Shown: one piece after another, positions 35,691 through 45,700 of the stretch | Position numbering within the stretch: position 1 is the stretch's first letter | How the letters are laid out: every line of letters starts with the position of its first letter | NCBI RefSeq assembly: GCF_002272835.1 | Contig: NZ_MLAO01000004.1 | Location: 1-64,000, forward strand | Direction of reading: 5' to 3' | Length of the DNA stretch: 64,000 bases | DNA from: Helicobacter sp. 11S03491-1 | Lineage (GTDB): Bacteria > Campylobacterota > Campylobacteria > Campylobacterales > Helicobacteraceae | Notes under the pieces: model-generated | What the model was told of the DNA's origin: nothing | Database searches by the model: none | The model's input: the letters and a program-made list of their open reading frames with translations, nothing else | Position numbers and translations under genes: made by a program

Positions 35691-37730
35691 CTAATGCTTG
35701 ATATTTGATAATATAGCCAGATAAAGTTGATTTTGTAATACAAAAATATCGTCAATTATCATACTAAATCTTTCTTCGGTTGCCAAAAATCTCCCATCTT
35801 TTTCTTCTTTAAAATAATATGGCATTCCATCTATAAGTTTTGTAAGCATTTCATATCTGGTAATAAGAAGTTTGATATCATTATCAAAAAGCTCTTGATG
35901 GGTATTGAGATATTCTTTAGGGAGATTTAAAAGATAATCATACAATTTATTAATGTTTTGATTTAAGGCATCAAGATATTTTATCGCCTTAAGGGCATTT
36001 TGAATGTCTTCTTGAGAATAGAACTTATTTTCTTTTCTTGCATCATTGATAGAGACATTTAACAAATTATATTGTTCAAAAAACTTATTTTCAATACTTA
36101 AAAATTGTCTTCTTTTAGCATCCAGATATCTTAAATCACCATAAATCATTCCTGCAAGCTTATCTAAAAGCAAAATACTATTTTTTATATTGGGCATAAT
36201 ATCATCGCTGCTATATTTTGGCCATATCAACCAAAAAGCCCCAAACACCACTCCAAATGCAATCAACACATCTAAAAGCCTATTAAAGATCAATTCCAGA
36301 AAATCCTCTTTAAGCATTGCAAACATCATTATAAATGCTATCATCATCATAGCAGACCATATTGAATAAGGATAAACCCTTAAATAAATAAACAAAAAAA
36401 TTACAATTGCAAATAGAGGATAAAAGACTACCGTTTTTCCAAACAAAACAACAAACAATATCCCTGCAACAAACCCTAAAAATGTTCCCAAAAAATATTC
36501 TTTACTTGCATCTTTGATAGATCCCAAATTAGGCTTTACAATTGCCATTGCACCCATCGTAATCCATATACCATGATCGATATTTAAAAACCTTGCAATA
36601 AAAATCGTTGCCCCTAAAGCGATAGCATATTTAATCGAATATCTAAAAGTAGGATTTTTATATCTAAATGCCCTAAAAACTTCTTGAAAATTTTTATGCG
36701 TAATTGGCTGGGTAAGATAAGCTTCTTCTTCACCTCCTCTACGAAAAGACTCTATTTTATTATAAATAATTTTTATGGAGCTTACAAAAACCTGATTGGT
36801 ATCTGAAGTGAGCACTTCTTCCAAAATATTTTTAGATAAATGGGGGCGATGCCCTTCAAACATCCTGCTTAATTCTTTAAGGTTATTAATAATTTCACCT
36901 TGTACACGATAAAACAATAAATCATTCTTCCCGGAACTAAAATAATGATGGATAGAATTAATTGAATGGCAAATTTCCTCAATGCGATAAAGATAAAATA
37001 AGGTTCTTTTAGTGTTTTTAATCAAATAGGGATCTTTAATTTTTCCGGCTTTTGAATTCAAAATATATTTAATTGTTTCAATTTGTGTAAGAGTTTGATT
37101 ACGAATTTTGATATAATCAATAGAATTATCAATATTTTTAATCATTAATTCCAAATCAAATAATAAAGTTGGAAAATTTTTCTTGGTAAATTTGCCATAT
37201 TTCCCAAAAGAGATAAAAAAATGCATAGAAATGCCAATCATTCCTCCAATAAAAATGGTCAAAATTTCATCTCTCAAACTAATAGGCATGTTAGAATTTA
37301 TATAAATACAAGCCACCAGCCCATTAATCAAAACCATACTCAAGACTTTTTGCAAATCAGTATTATAAACACTTGACATCCCAACAACAAATGTCAAAAC
37401 AACAACCGGTATAAAAAGCCAAAGTCCCAATCCGGCAAAAATACTAAAAATAAAAACTGCCAAGCAACTCAACAAAACAAATAAAATTAAATATTTTAGT
37501 TTTGTTTGTTTGTCTCCTATGAGAGTATTTAAAAAATAAATATAAATAGGCAACAAACCTGCCCAAATAATAATGGTAAAGCCAAATAAAAAATAATTGA
37601 TTAAAATGCTTAAAAACACAGCAATCAGAGTCTTGATAGCATAGATCAGACTAAAATAACCCGGATCATAAATATAAATATATCTCAAAAAATAATTTTT
37701 TATCCATGTCTTTGAAAAAAATTTTATCAT
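35691..37730 (-). CDS. FUSC-family inner-membrane protein
   Basis: The 679-residue protein has two clusters of hydrophobic helices (about residues 20–170 and 375–510) separated by a long soluble segment, and ends in a helical cytoplasmic tail. This repeated layout is that of the FUSC / aromatic-acid exporter (AaeB-like) family. FARFLNIDHGIWITMGAMAIVKPNLGSIKDA near residue 382 resembles the family's conserved helix start. Efflux of aromatic or phenolic acids is the family's usual role, but the substrate here is unknown. Its ATG directly follows the nadB stop (TAAATG), so it is coupled to nadB. Confidence 0.8.
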   Translation of the reverse strand: MIKFFSKTWIKNYFLRYIYIYDPGYFSLIYAIKTLIAVFLSILINYFLFGFTIIIWAGLLPIYIYFLNTLIGDKQTKLKYLILFVLLSCLAVFIFSIFAGLGLWLFIPVVVLTFVVGMSSVYNTDLQKVLSMVLINGLVACIYINSNMPISLRDEILTIFIGGMIGISMHFFISFGKYGKFTKKNFPTLLFDLELMIKNIDNSIDYIKIRNQTLTQIETIKYILNSKAGKIKDPYLIKNTKRTLFYLYRIEEICHSINSIHHYFSSGKNDLLFYRVQGEIINNLKELSRMFEGHRPHLSKNILEEVLTSDTNQVFVSSIKIIYNKIESFRRGGEEEAYLTQPITHKNFQEVFRAFRYKNPTFRYSIKYAIALGATIFIARFLNIDHGIWITMGAMAIVKPNLGSIKDASKEYFLGTFLGFVAGILFVVLFGKTVVFYPLFAIVIFLFIYLRVYPYSIWSAMMMIAFIMMFAMLKEDFLELIFNRLLDVLIAFGVVFGAFWLIWPKYSSDDIMPNIKNSILLLDKLAGMIYGDLRYLDAKRRQFLSIENKFFEQYNLLNVSINDARKENKFYSQEDIQNALKAIKYLDALNQNINKLYDYLLNLPKEYLNTHQELFDNDIKLLITRYEMLTKLIDGMPYYFKEEKDGRFLATEERFSMIIDDIFVLQNQLYLAILSNIKH

Positions 37731-39173
37731 TTAATCTATCCTGAAATGAGCGCCCAAGCTTTCTTCTCTTCTGAGGGCTTGTTGAAAAATCTCTTGAGCG
37801 CTTAATAAATTAAGATAAAACATCCTTCCTATGTCTTTTTGGAGTATTGATTGGACATCTTTAAGCCCTTCAGACAAGCCGGCTTTATCTCGAATAATTC
37901 CGGCTTTATTCCACATTATATTTTGTAATTGTATTTTCAGTTTCTCATCGCAAGATTTTTGTAATATCATAGACATTTTAGAAAAAACCTTCTCGGGTGT
38001 ATTAAAGGTATTTTTAAGGATATCTTGAGCAACAATTTTTCCAAATACCATTCCCTCCAGTAATGAATTGCTTGCCAAACGATTAGCCCCATGCACCCCT
38101 GTTTTTGCACACTCTCCAAGGGCATAAAGATTCTTCATCCCACTAACTTTCCCATCAAGCCCTACTTCAATGCCTCCCATTGCATAATGAAAAGCAGGAA
38201 AAATAGGAACTTTTTGATGAGGAATATCAAGCCCGCAATCTTTTAGCGAACGATAAATATTGGGGAATCTAGCCTCAAATTTCTTTTGAGTGAAATTTTT
38301 CAAATCAAGATAAATTTTTGAATGATTTTTACGAGCATGTTCAAAAATAGCTCGCGAAACAATATCTCTAGGGGCAAGCTCACCCCTTTGATCGTAATCA
38401 AATAAAAATCTCTCACCCCTGTCATTAACAATGATACCACCCTCCCCTCTAACAGCTTCAGAAATAAGAATTTTTTTATCTTCTTTTGGAGTCACATAAA
38501 CACTTGGATGGAATTGTAACATTTCCATATCTGCTAATGTAAGGTTGTGTTCTAAAATAATTCCATGCAAATCTGCATCAATCCCTTTAGCATTAGTATG
38601 ACGCGCATACAATCCCCCTAACCCTCCGCTGGCTATTACAACATTATGAGCATAGATTTCTAAAATCTCACTTCCATTCCCTGCCCTCACACCATAACAT
38701 TGTCCCTCTTGTATTAAAAGATCCGCCACACTCATATTCCGAAAAAAACTAACATGGGAAAGATGCTTCAAACAATGCATATGAAGTTCCCTTCCTGTAG
38801 CATCTCCTCCGGAATGAATAATACGTGCTAAACTATGCCCGCCTTCTTGTGTATATAAGATATTGTTTTGTTCATCTTTATCAATTTTAAACCCATCCAA
38901 AATCAATTCTCGTAAAATTTCAAAAGCTTCATGAGTTAATAATTTTAAAGCTTCAAAATTATTATGCCCGCCCCCTGCATTTAAAGAGTCTTGAATGTGT
39001 GTGTGTTTATCTCCATCATCTTTTGGAAAAGAAATGCCTCCTTGGGCATAAAATGTATTACATTCCCAAATTTTTTCTTTGTGCAAAATCAATACATTTA
39101 AATTTTTTGGCAAATGTTTCGCGCAATAAAGCCCCCCAATGCCTGCACCAACAATAATAACATCATATTTCAT
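37731..39173 (-). CDS. nadB: L-aspartate oxidase
   Basis: The roughly 480-residue flavoprotein oxidises aspartate to iminoaspartate, the first step of NAD synthesis. The FAD motif GAGIGGLYCAKHL begins near residue 8, and HSLARIIHSGGDATGRE, GGLGGLYARHTNAKG, LQFHPSVY and EAVRGEGG then follow in the family order. RGELAPRDIVSRAI near residue 260 and HGANRLASNSLLEGMVFG near 353 separate aspartate oxidases and related fumarate-reductase-like proteins from other flavoproteins. I take the ATG at 39173 rather than the TTG 15 nt upstream, because it starts directly with KYDVIIVGAG. nadA and nadC are not in the window. Confidence 0.93.
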   Translation of the reverse strand: MKYDVIIVGAGIGGLYCAKHLPKNLNVLILHKEKIWECNTFYAQGGISFPKDDGDKHTHIQDSLNAGGGHNNFEALKLLTHEAFEILRELILDGFKIDKDEQNNILYTQEGGHSLARIIHSGGDATGRELHMHCLKHLSHVSFFRNMSVADLLIQEGQCYGVRAGNGSEILEIYAHNVVIASGGLGGLYARHTNAKGIDADLHGIILEHNLTLADMEMLQFHPSVYVTPKEDKKILISEAVRGEGGIIVNDRGERFLFDYDQRGELAPRDIVSRAIFEHARKNHSKIYLDLKNFTQKKFEARFPNIYRSLKDCGLDIPHQKVPIFPAFHYAMGGIEVGLDGKVSGMKNLYALGECAKTGVHGANRLASNSLLEGMVFGKIVAQDILKNTFNTPEKVFSKMSMILQKSCDEKLKIQLQNIMWNKAGIIRDKAGLSEGLKDVQSILQKDIGRMFYLNLLSAQEIFQQALRREESLGAHFRID

Positions 39174-39273
39174 AAATTTTTGCTGCAATCTCTAGCCCGG
39201 AAGTTTTGTAAAAAGGATTTGCTTTATAACCACAACCAAACAATATAAACAGCAAATATGTTAAAATTAAGAC

Positions 39274-39738
39274 ATGAAAAGTTCTCAAAATATCATCTCC
39301 ATTATTAGAAATAAAACGCAATTCAAAAAACTTCAAACCTTTAATGAGCTTAACAAGCTTAAGCTTTTTTTACCCTTAGAAATGCGAAAGGCGGTAGCTT
39401 CCATTACTTGTAAGAACAATAAACTCTTGTTTGCTTTTACACAACCGGGGTTTGTTAATGAATTCAATCATTATAATTCTAAGGATATAAAAGAGAGTTT
39501 AAAAATATATCAAGATTTATTTCCATCCATAAAAGAAATCCATCAAATCCAAGCCTATGTCCCCAAGAATATTCTCAGTCTCTACACGCAGCCTATCTGC
39601 ATAAATACTCAAGTTTATCATGAGCACTCCAGGGCTCATTTTAAAAATCTGGCCATGGATGATCGTCTGAAAGAACAATTTGAATCCATTCGAGAAATCA
39701 TTCTCAAAAATTTAAACCAACCAAATCAAATAGATTAA
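39274..39738 (+). CDS. DciA/DUF721-like protein
   Basis: The 154-residue protein is small and basic. It has the pattern I associate with the DUF721/DciA group (LNKLKLFLPLEMRKAV, then NNKLLFAFTQPGFVNEFNHY). DciA proteins help load the replicative helicase in bacteria without DnaC. The match is by pattern only and moderate. An extended -10, TGTTAAAAT, lies a short way upstream. The stop is one base before the uvrC start, and H. pylori has a hypothetical gene of the same size in the same place. Confidence 0.55.
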   Translation: MKSSQNIISIIRNKTQFKKLQTFNELNKLKLFLPLEMRKAVASITCKNNKLLFAFTQPGFVNEFNHYNSKDIKESLKIYQDLFPSIKEIHQIQAYVPKNILSLYTQPICINTQVYHEHSRAHFKNLAMDDRLKEQFESIREIILKNLNQPNQID

Positions 39739-39739
39739 A

Positions 39740-41539
39740 ATGAACACAATACTTATTAACGAAATAAAAAATATCTCTGTAAAAAGTGGTGTCTATCAAT
39801 ATTATGATAAACAAAACAGACTTCTTTATATTGGAAAAGCAAAAAATCTAAAAAATCGCATTAGAAGCTACTTCAAAATTCAAGAAAATAAAATTCTCCC
39901 AAACCCTGCGAACTCTCAAAGAATCCAAATGATGGTTTCTCAAATTGATTCTATCCAAACTCTTTTGGCAAAAAGCGAACAAGATGCCTTAATCCTTGAA
40001 AATTCTCTTATCAAACAACTTAAACCTAAATATAATATTCTTTTACGAGATGATAAAACCTATCCTTATATTTATATTGATATGTCTGAAGATTTTCCAA
40101 CACCTGAGATTACGAGAAAAATCATCAAAAAAAAATCTATCAAATATTTTGGACCCTATACGCGTGGCTCTAGAGAAATACTTGAAAGCCTTTATGAATT
40201 CCTTCCCCTGATCCGGAAAAAAAATTGTGTCAAAGGAAAAAAAGCTTGCCTTTTTTATCAAATCAAACGTTGCCTTGCACCTTGTGAAGGAAAAATAAAC
40301 CAACAACAATACCAAGTCATTATTCATGAAGCTATCTATTTGATTCAAAACAAAAATAAACTTCTCTCCAAATTAGAATCTAAAATGATCTCTCTCTCAG
40401 AGGCGTTGAGATATGAAGAAGCCATGAAATATCGAGACAGAATTAAAACGCTCAAAGATATAGAAAGTTTTTCTAAAATTGATTTAACTAAATTTTATGA
40501 TTTTGATATTTTTGCACTCTGTTCGGAAGGAAAAAATGCCATTCTTATCAAGCTTTTTATGCGTGAGGGCAAAATTGTATCCTCAAGCTTTGAACATCTT
40601 AAATCAGAATGTGGCTTTGATGAAAATTCTATCTATAAACAAGCCATTATTAATCACTACCAAGAAGAAGTGCCTCTCCCCCCCAGTCAAATCCTTCTCC
40701 CATCATTATCTACACAAGAAGATATAAAAGAATTAGAAATATTTTTACAACATCATTGCAATAAAAAAATTTCAATTAATATTCCCCAAAAAGGAGACAA
40801 AAAAGAATTAGTTACCTTGGCTTTTAAAAATGCCAGCGAGATTTTAAGACTCCAAAGCACCAGAAGCTATGATGAAGATAAGCTTCTTGGTGAATTAAAA
40901 GATTTGCTTCATCTCTCCGAGATTCCCTTTAGAATTGAAATTTTTGATACAAGCCATCATAGTGGCGATCATGCAGTTGGAGGTATGGTAGTTTATGATA
41001 ATATGCAATTTGACAAAGATAACTATAGACACTATATTCTTAAGGGGAAAGATGAATATTCTCAAATGGAAGAAATGCTTACGCGTAGAGCAAATAACTT
41101 TTCTAGCACTCCCCCACCTAATCTTTGGGTTATTGATGGAGGAAAAGCTCAAATCAATCTTGCCAAAGATATTTTACAAAGCAGTGTAGCCAATGTTGAT
41201 GTAATTGGTATTGCCAAAGAAAAAATTGATGCCAAAGCCCATAGAGCCAAAGGAAGTGCAAAAGATACACTTTATACACTCTTGAGTTCTATTTCCCTAA
41301 AACCCTCAGACAAAAGGCTTCAATTCCTTCAAAAACTTCGCGATGAAGCTCATCGCTATGCAATCACTTATCACAGACAAAAAAAACAAAAAGATATGCA
41401 AAAAATATCTCTTTTGGAACAAAAAGGCATAGGCAAAGCAAGTATTAAAAAATTATTGAATTTTTTTGGTAGCTTTGAAGCAATCCAAAATGCAACTCCT
41501 GAAGAAATCAAGCAAGTTTTAAATAAAAAAATTTCATAA
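39740..41539 (+). CDS. uvrC: UvrABC system protein C (excinuclease)
   Basis: The 599-residue nuclease makes the two incisions of nucleotide excision repair. The N-terminal GIY-YIG nuclease reads GVYQYYDKQNRLLYIGKAKNLKNRI from residue 17. A CxxC-type segment (CVKGKKACLFYQIKRCLAPCEG) lies near 164, the UVR motif (LSEALRYEEAMKYRDRI) near 215, the RNase H-like endonuclease (EIFDTSHHSGDHAVGGMVVY) near 397, and a helix-hairpin-helix tail (LEQKGIGKASIKKLLNFFGS) near 557. It is complete. A run of seven C at 40678–40684 encodes part of a Pro-rich stretch. Confidence 0.96.
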   Translation: MNTILINEIKNISVKSGVYQYYDKQNRLLYIGKAKNLKNRIRSYFKIQENKILPNPANSQRIQMMVSQIDSIQTLLAKSEQDALILENSLIKQLKPKYNILLRDDKTYPYIYIDMSEDFPTPEITRKIIKKKSIKYFGPYTRGSREILESLYEFLPLIRKKNCVKGKKACLFYQIKRCLAPCEGKINQQQYQVIIHEAIYLIQNKNKLLSKLESKMISLSEALRYEEAMKYRDRIKTLKDIESFSKIDLTKFYDFDIFALCSEGKNAILIKLFMREGKIVSSSFEHLKSECGFDENSIYKQAIINHYQEEVPLPPSQILLPSLSTQEDIKELEIFLQHHCNKKISINIPQKGDKKELVTLAFKNASEILRLQSTRSYDEDKLLGELKDLLHLSEIPFRIEIFDTSHHSGDHAVGGMVVYDNMQFDKDNYRHYILKGKDEYSQMEEMLTRRANNFSSTPPPNLWVIDGGKAQINLAKDILQSSVANVDVIGIAKEKIDAKAHRAKGSAKDTLYTLLSSISLKPSDKRLQFLQKLRDEAHRYAITYHRQKKQKDMQKISLLEQKGIGKASIKKLLNFFGSFEAIQNATPEEIKQVLNKKIS

Positions 41540-41653
41540 AATCAACTCAAGAAACTTAAGATCAAAAATCTAAATAACGAATTTTTAATACTTCTTTAGA
41601 TAATATCAAAGTTCATAAATTCATAAAAATACTAAATGAGGTTAGAATTTAAA

Positions 41654-42925
41654 ATGAGAAATATCAATATTGGCATCATTGGCGTGGGAACAGTCGGACG
41701 TAGCGTTATTAAAATCCTTGAAGAAAATAAAGAAATCATCTCAGCCAGAGCCGGAGCGCATCTGGTTGTGAAAAAAGGAGTGGTTAAAAATCTATCCAAA
41801 ATAAGAAATATAAGCATTCCCCTAAGCACAAATATTCAAGACATATTAGATGATGAAGAGATTGATATTGTTATAGAGTTAATCGGAGGGGTTAAAGAAG
41901 CTTATGAAATTGCTAAGTCTGCCTTGAAAAACAAAAAAGCCCTAGTCACTGCCAATAAAGCAATGCTTGCTTATCACCGCTATGATCTCCAGAAAATAGC
42001 TCATGATATTCCCATAGGATTTGAAGCAAGTGTATGCGGCGGTATCCCCATTATCAAAGCGCTTAAAGATGGCTTAAGCGCAAATCATATCCTTGCTTTA
42101 AGAGGAATTCTCAATGGAACAAGCAATTATATCCTCACTCAAATGATTCAAAATAATCAAGACTTTCAAACATCTCTTAAGCAAGCTCAAGAATTAGGTT
42201 ATGCCGAAGCTGATCCGAGTTTGGATATTAATGGGGGAGATGCCGGTCATAAACTATTGATTTTAGCTTCATTGGCTTATGGAATTGATGCCAAACCAAA
42301 AGATATTATTATTGAAGGAATACAATCTATCAATGCTGATGATATTGAATTTGCCGATGAGTTTGGGTATGCTATCAAATTACTGGGGATTGCCAAAAAA
42401 CAAAAAGATGAGATTGAGCTTCGTGTCCATCCTGCAATGATTGATAAAAATAAAATGATTAGCAAAGTTGAAGGAGTGATGAATGGAATTAGCGTTATTG
42501 GCGATCGGGTAGGCGAGACTCTTTATTATGGAGCAGGTGCAGGAGGAGATCCAACAGCAAGTGCTGTTATTAGCGATATTATAGAAATCATTAGAGGCAA
42601 AAGTTCTTTAATGCTTGGTTTTGAACAAACTTCTCAAATAAGCTTCAAACTAAAACCTAAAGAAAAAATACAAAGTCGCTATTACATCAGACTCAGCGTG
42701 GATGACAAATCAGGAGTATTAGCACAAATTGCATCCATACTTACTCAAAACAATATTTCTATTAGCACTTTCTTACAAAAAGAAGTCAAACAAAAAAATA
42801 CTGCCAAAATGCTCTTAGCAACCCATATGACCACTGAACTTGCAATTAAAAATGCTATTGATGAACTTAAAAATCTGGAATCTATTCTTCAAGACCCCTA
42901 TATTATAAGAATTGAAGATGAGTAG
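41654..42925 (+). CDS. hom: homoserine dehydrogenase
   Basis: The roughly 423-residue enzyme reduces aspartate semialdehyde to homoserine for threonine and methionine. The NAD(P) motif [10 protein letters not shown] is near the N-terminus. [10 protein letters not shown] near residue 100 and [14 protein letters not shown] near 154 are family signatures, and a C-terminal ACT domain ([23 protein letters not shown] near 350) suggests feedback by threonine. I prefer the ATG at 41654, which begins [10 protein letters not shown], with GAGG 11 nt upstream. An ATG at 41636 would add six residues. The yraN start lies inside the last codons. Confidence 0.94.
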   Translation: MRNINIGIIGVGTVGRSVIKILEENKEIISARAGAHLVVKKGVVKNLSKIRNISIPLSTNIQDILDDEEIDIVIELIGGVKEAYEIAKSALKNKKALVTANKAMLAYHRYDLQKIAHDIPIGFEASVCGGIPIIKALKDGLSANHILALRGILNGTSNYILTQMIQNNQDFQTSLKQAQELGYAEADPSLDINGGDAGHKLLILASLAYGIDAKPKDIIIEGIQSINADDIEFADEFGYAIKLLGIAKKQKDEIELRVHPAMIDKNKMISKVEGVMNGISVIGDRVGETLYYGAGAGGDPTASAVISDIIEIIRGKSSLMLGFEQTSQISFKLKPKEKIQSRYYIRLSVDDKSGVLAQIASILTQNNISISTFLQKEVKQKNTAKMLLATHMTTELAIKNAIDELKNLESILQDPYIIRIEDE

Positions 42926-43244
42926 AAAAAAAGGGTTTGAAGCAGAAGAGTTTGCTTGCGCTTACTTAAAAAATACAGGTTTTGAAATTATTGAAAGGAA
43001 TTTTTTTTCCAAATATGGAGAAATTGATATTATTGCACTCAAAAACAAAATTCTCCATTTTATTGAAGTTAAGAGTGGGCAAAATTTCGAACCCATTTAT
43101 GCTATTACCCCTAAAAAAATACTCAAAATTACCAAAACAATCCGGTATTTTTTACTTCAATATGATCCACAAACAAGCTATTGTATTGATGCGCTCATTA
43201 TCAAGGGAGACGAAATTGATTTGATAGAAAATATTACTTTATAA
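42912..43244 (+). CDS. YraN/UPF0102-family nuclease-like protein
   Basis: The 110-residue protein has the UPF0102 pattern: [25 protein letters not shown] at the N-terminus, then [21 protein letters not shown], which contains the D and ExK residues of a restriction-endonuclease-like fold. The cellular role is unknown; links to Holliday-junction or repair functions have been proposed for relatives. The ATG lies 14 bp inside the end of hom, so it is translated with it. The place between hom and trxA is the same as in H. pylori. Confidence 0.88.
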   Translation: MKMSRKKGFEAEEFACAYLKNTGFEIIERNFFSKYGEIDIIALKNKILHFIEVKSGQNFEPIYAITPKKILKITKTIRYFLLQYDPQTSYCIDALIIKGDEIDLIENITL

Positions 43245-43301
43245 ATTTTGGATAATCATTAATGATATTTATTATTACCTAAAGGTTTAGATTTTTTAGT
43301 G

Positions 43302-43307
43302 TATAAT
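43302..43307 (+). promoter_or_regulatory. -10 element for trxA
   Basis: TATAAT in the context TTAGTGTATAATCAATG lies 37 bp before the trxA start codon, with AT-rich sequence further upstream. This is a strong sigma-80-type match. Confidence 0.6.
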
Positions 43308-43344
43308 CAATGTATCTATATTTTAAAATTTTAGGAGAAACATT

Positions 43345-43662
43345 ATGGGTAAATATATAGAATTAACTAAAGAAAATTTTGATTCTACAACAAAAAATGG
43401 AGTGGCTGTAGTTGATTTTTGGGCGCCTTGGTGCGGACCTTGTCGAATGTTAGCGCCTATTATTGATGAACTTGCAGAAGAATATGCGGGCAAAGTAGCT
43501 ATTTGCAAAGTAAATACAGATGAGCAAGATGAGCTTTCAGCAAAATATGGAATCAGAAGTATCCCTACAATTATTTTTATGAAAAATGGTCAAGTTGTCG
43601 ATCAGGTTATTGGCGCTACTTCCAAACAAGCTCTTAAAGATAAAATTGACTCTCTTTCTTAA
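43345..43662 (+). CDS. trxA: thioredoxin
   Basis: The 105-residue protein is a standard thioredoxin with the active site WCGPC (Cys30 and Cys33), FWAPW before it and the cis-proline loop SIPTIIF near residue 73. It reduces cytoplasmic disulfides and supplies electrons to peroxiredoxins and ribonucleotide reductase. It has its own promoter, an AGGAG before the ATG, and a hairpin just after the stop, with the reductase gene 90 nt downstream. Confidence 0.97.
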   Translation: MGKYIELTKENFDSTTKNGVAVVDFWAPWCGPCRMLAPIIDELAEEYAGKVAICKVNTDEQDELSAKYGIRSIPTIIFMKNGQVVDQVIGATSKQALKDKIDSLS

Positions 43663-43664
43663 TT

Positions 43665-43684
43665 TCCGTGATCTCTATCACGGA
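43665..43684 (+). terminator. short hairpin between trxA and trxB
   Basis: TCCGTGAT pairs with ATCACGGA (8 bp) around the loop CTCT, immediately after the trxA stop codon. No T-run follows, so it may set the relative levels of trxA and trxB by partial termination or by protecting a processed trxA mRNA, rather than ending transcription fully. Confidence 0.5.
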
Positions 43685-43752
43685 GTAAATACTTATTATT
43701 TGCTATTACATACTATTATTTATCAAACGAAAAAAATTATTGGAGGACTATA

Positions 43753-44694
43753 ATGATTGATTTAGCAATTATTGGTGGAGGACCGGCTGGATTATCCGCA
43801 GGACTTTATGCCACAAGAGGTGGGGTCAAAGATGTTGTTTTATTTGAAAAAGGAATGCCTGGAGGACAAATCACAGGAAGCAGTGAAATAGAAAATTATC
43901 CGGGAGTAAAAGAGATTCTAAGCGGTCTTGATTTTATGCAACCTTGGCAAGAGCAATGTTTTCGATTTGGTCTCAAACATGAAATGACTGAAGTTACCCA
44001 AATTACTAAAGAAAACAAAATTTTTAAAATCTATCAAAATGATGGCAAAATTACAGATGCAAGAAGTGTTATTATTTGCACCGGAGGACGTCCAAAAAAA
44101 ACGGGTATTAAAGGCGAAAATGAATTTTGGGGAAGAGGTGTTAGCACTTGTGCAACTTGTGATGGATTTTTTTATAAAAATAAAGAGGTTGCAGTTCTTG
44201 GAGGAGGAGATACAGCCCTTGAAGAAGCAATATTTTTGACAAAAATGTGTAAAAAAGTCTATGTTATCCACAGAAGAGATGAATTCCGTGCTGCGCCAAT
44301 CACTGTTGAACATGCTAAATCAAATGATAAAATTGAATTCCTTACTCCAAGTATTGTTGAAGAAATTAAGGGTGATAATCACGGAGTAACCTCTATTGTT
44401 ATCAAAAATACTCAAAATGATCAAATCAGAGAGCTTGAATTACCCGGAATTTTCATTTTTGTAGGTTATGAAGTCAATAATAATGTTTTAAAACAAAATG
44501 ACAATAATATGTTATGCGCATGCGATCAATATGGATCTGTCATTGTTGATCTTTCGATGAAGACAAATATAGAGGGCTTATTTGCAGCCGGAGATATCCG
44601 GATCAAAGCGCCAAAACAAGTAGTTTGTGCAGCTGGAGATGGAGCAAACGCTGCCCTGGAAGCGATTGCTTACTTAGATTCTCACCATAAGTAA
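43753..44694 (+). CDS. trxB: thioredoxin reductase
   Basis: The 313-residue flavoprotein moves electrons from NADPH to thioredoxin. FAD binding is seen in [10 protein letters not shown] (8–17), the redox pair is Cys133 and Cys136 in [10 protein letters not shown], the NADPH motif is [10 protein letters not shown] near residue 156, and the second FAD contact is [15 protein letters not shown] near 277. A TTGGAGGA ribosome site precedes the ATG. It lies directly downstream of trxA. Confidence 0.96.
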   Translation: MIDLAIIGGGPAGLSAGLYATRGGVKDVVLFEKGMPGGQITGSSEIENYPGVKEILSGLDFMQPWQEQCFRFGLKHEMTEVTQITKENKIFKIYQNDGKITDARSVIICTGGRPKKTGIKGENEFWGRGVSTCATCDGFFYKNKEVAVLGGGDTALEEAIFLTKMCKKVYVIHRRDEFRAAPITVEHAKSNDKIEFLTPSIVEEIKGDNHGVTSIVIKNTQNDQIRELELPGIFIFVGYEVNNNVLKQNDNNMLCACDQYGSVIVDLSMKTNIEGLFAAGDIRIKAPKQVVCAAGDGANAALEAIAYLDSHHK

Positions 44695-44701
44695 AACCAA
44701 A

Positions 44702-45463
44702 ATGTTAAAATTAGGTATATTTGGCGCCACAGGAAGAATAGGCAAACTTCTTTTAGAAGAAATTTCTATGGATAAAGAAACTTCACTTGGGAGTGTATTT
44801 ATTCGAAAAGAACTTGATATTCACAATTTGGAGGGAGTTTTTGTTACTAACGATCTTGAAGCTTTCATACAAAATTGCGATCTTGTAATTGATTTTTCGC
44901 TCCCACAAGCCACACATGCCCTTCTGCAAACTCTTTGGCATATACCCAAACCCATAGTGTGTGGGACAACAGGTTTAGAACAAAAAACTCTGGATTTAAT
45001 CCATAAACTTTCTGAATTGATGCCTATCTTATATGCAACTAATATGTCTAGAGGCATAGCAATGCTAAACAAAATAGTAACTCTCCTTTCTCAAAGTTTA
45101 TCAGATGCTGATATTGAGATATGCGAAATTCATCACCGCCATAAAAAAGACGCCCCCAGTGGGACAGCGCTCACTCTTGGAGAAAGCTGTGCAAAAGCCA
45201 GAGGACTTGAACTTTCAAAAATTAAAGTATGCAATAGAGAGGGCAATATCGGTGAAAGAAAAAAAGATGAAATTGCTATTATGAGTCTTAGAGGGGGAGA
45301 TGTAGCCGGAAGACATACAGTTGGGTTGTATATGGATGGAGAATATTTAGAACTAACCCATAATGCAACCTCACGATTAACTTTTGCAAAAGGCGCATTA
45401 AATGCAGCTAAATGGCTCATAAAACAACCTGCAGGTCTTTATAATATTGAAAATATATTTTAA
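44702..45463 (+). CDS. dapB: 4-hydroxy-tetrahydrodipicolinate reductase
   Basis: The 253-residue enzyme reduces the product of DapA in lysine and diaminopimelate synthesis. The N-terminal nucleotide-binding motif GATGRIGKLL begins at residue 8, FSLPQATHALL lies near 66, and the substrate loop EIHHRHKKDAPSGTAL near 142 contains the catalytic His–Lys pair. It follows trxB by 7 nt and is probably read with it. Downstream it faces the convergent tautomerase gene. I recall dapB lying elsewhere in H. pylori, so this neighbourhood differs. Confidence 0.95.
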   Translation: MLKLGIFGATGRIGKLLLEEISMDKETSLGSVFIRKELDIHNLEGVFVTNDLEAFIQNCDLVIDFSLPQATHALLQTLWHIPKPIVCGTTGLEQKTLDLIHKLSELMPILYATNMSRGIAMLNKIVTLLSQSLSDADIEICEIHHRHKKDAPSGTALTLGESCAKARGLELSKIKVCNREGNIGERKKDEIAIMSLRGGDVAGRHTVGLYMDGEYLELTHNATSRLTFAKGALNAAKWLIKQPAGLYNIENIF

Positions 45464-45469
45464 TAAAAT

Positions 45470-45679
45470 TTATTTTGTCTCTTGTGATTTCTTATCCAAA
45501 TCACTCAAAAGGTTCTCTCCTTTGGCAAAACTATCTCTATTGAATTCTGTAAAACTAACATAAACAGTTGCTCTTGGCTTTCCTGCTACTTTTTCCAATG
45601 ATTTGGAAATATCTTGGGCAATCTCACGTTTTTGATTCGGGCTTAATTCACCCCCTAGTTTTATATCGACGTAAGGCAT
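45470..45679 (-). CDS. 4-oxalocrotonate tautomerase-family protein
   Basis: This 69-residue protein starts MPYVDIKLGG, leaving Pro1 as the catalytic base after Met removal, as in the small 4-OT enzymes. The rest (LSPNQKREIAQDISKSLEKV, then YVSFTEFNRDSFAKGENL) fits the family. H. pylori carries a similar short tautomerase (DmpI-like) whose physiological substrate is unknown. A full aromatic degradation pathway is not present in the window. It follows the TraF-like gene by 21 nt on the same strand. Confidence 0.88.
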   Translation of the reverse strand: MPYVDIKLGGELSPNQKREIAQDISKSLEKVAGKPRATVYVSFTEFNRDSFAKGENLLSDLDKKSQETK

Positions 45680-45700
45680 TTATTTTCCTCCCTTTTTATT

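Noticed and set aside
40678-40684. Run of seven C in uvrC as a slippage site
   Set aside because: It is short, in frame and inside a Pro-rich stretch; the gene is intact on both sides.
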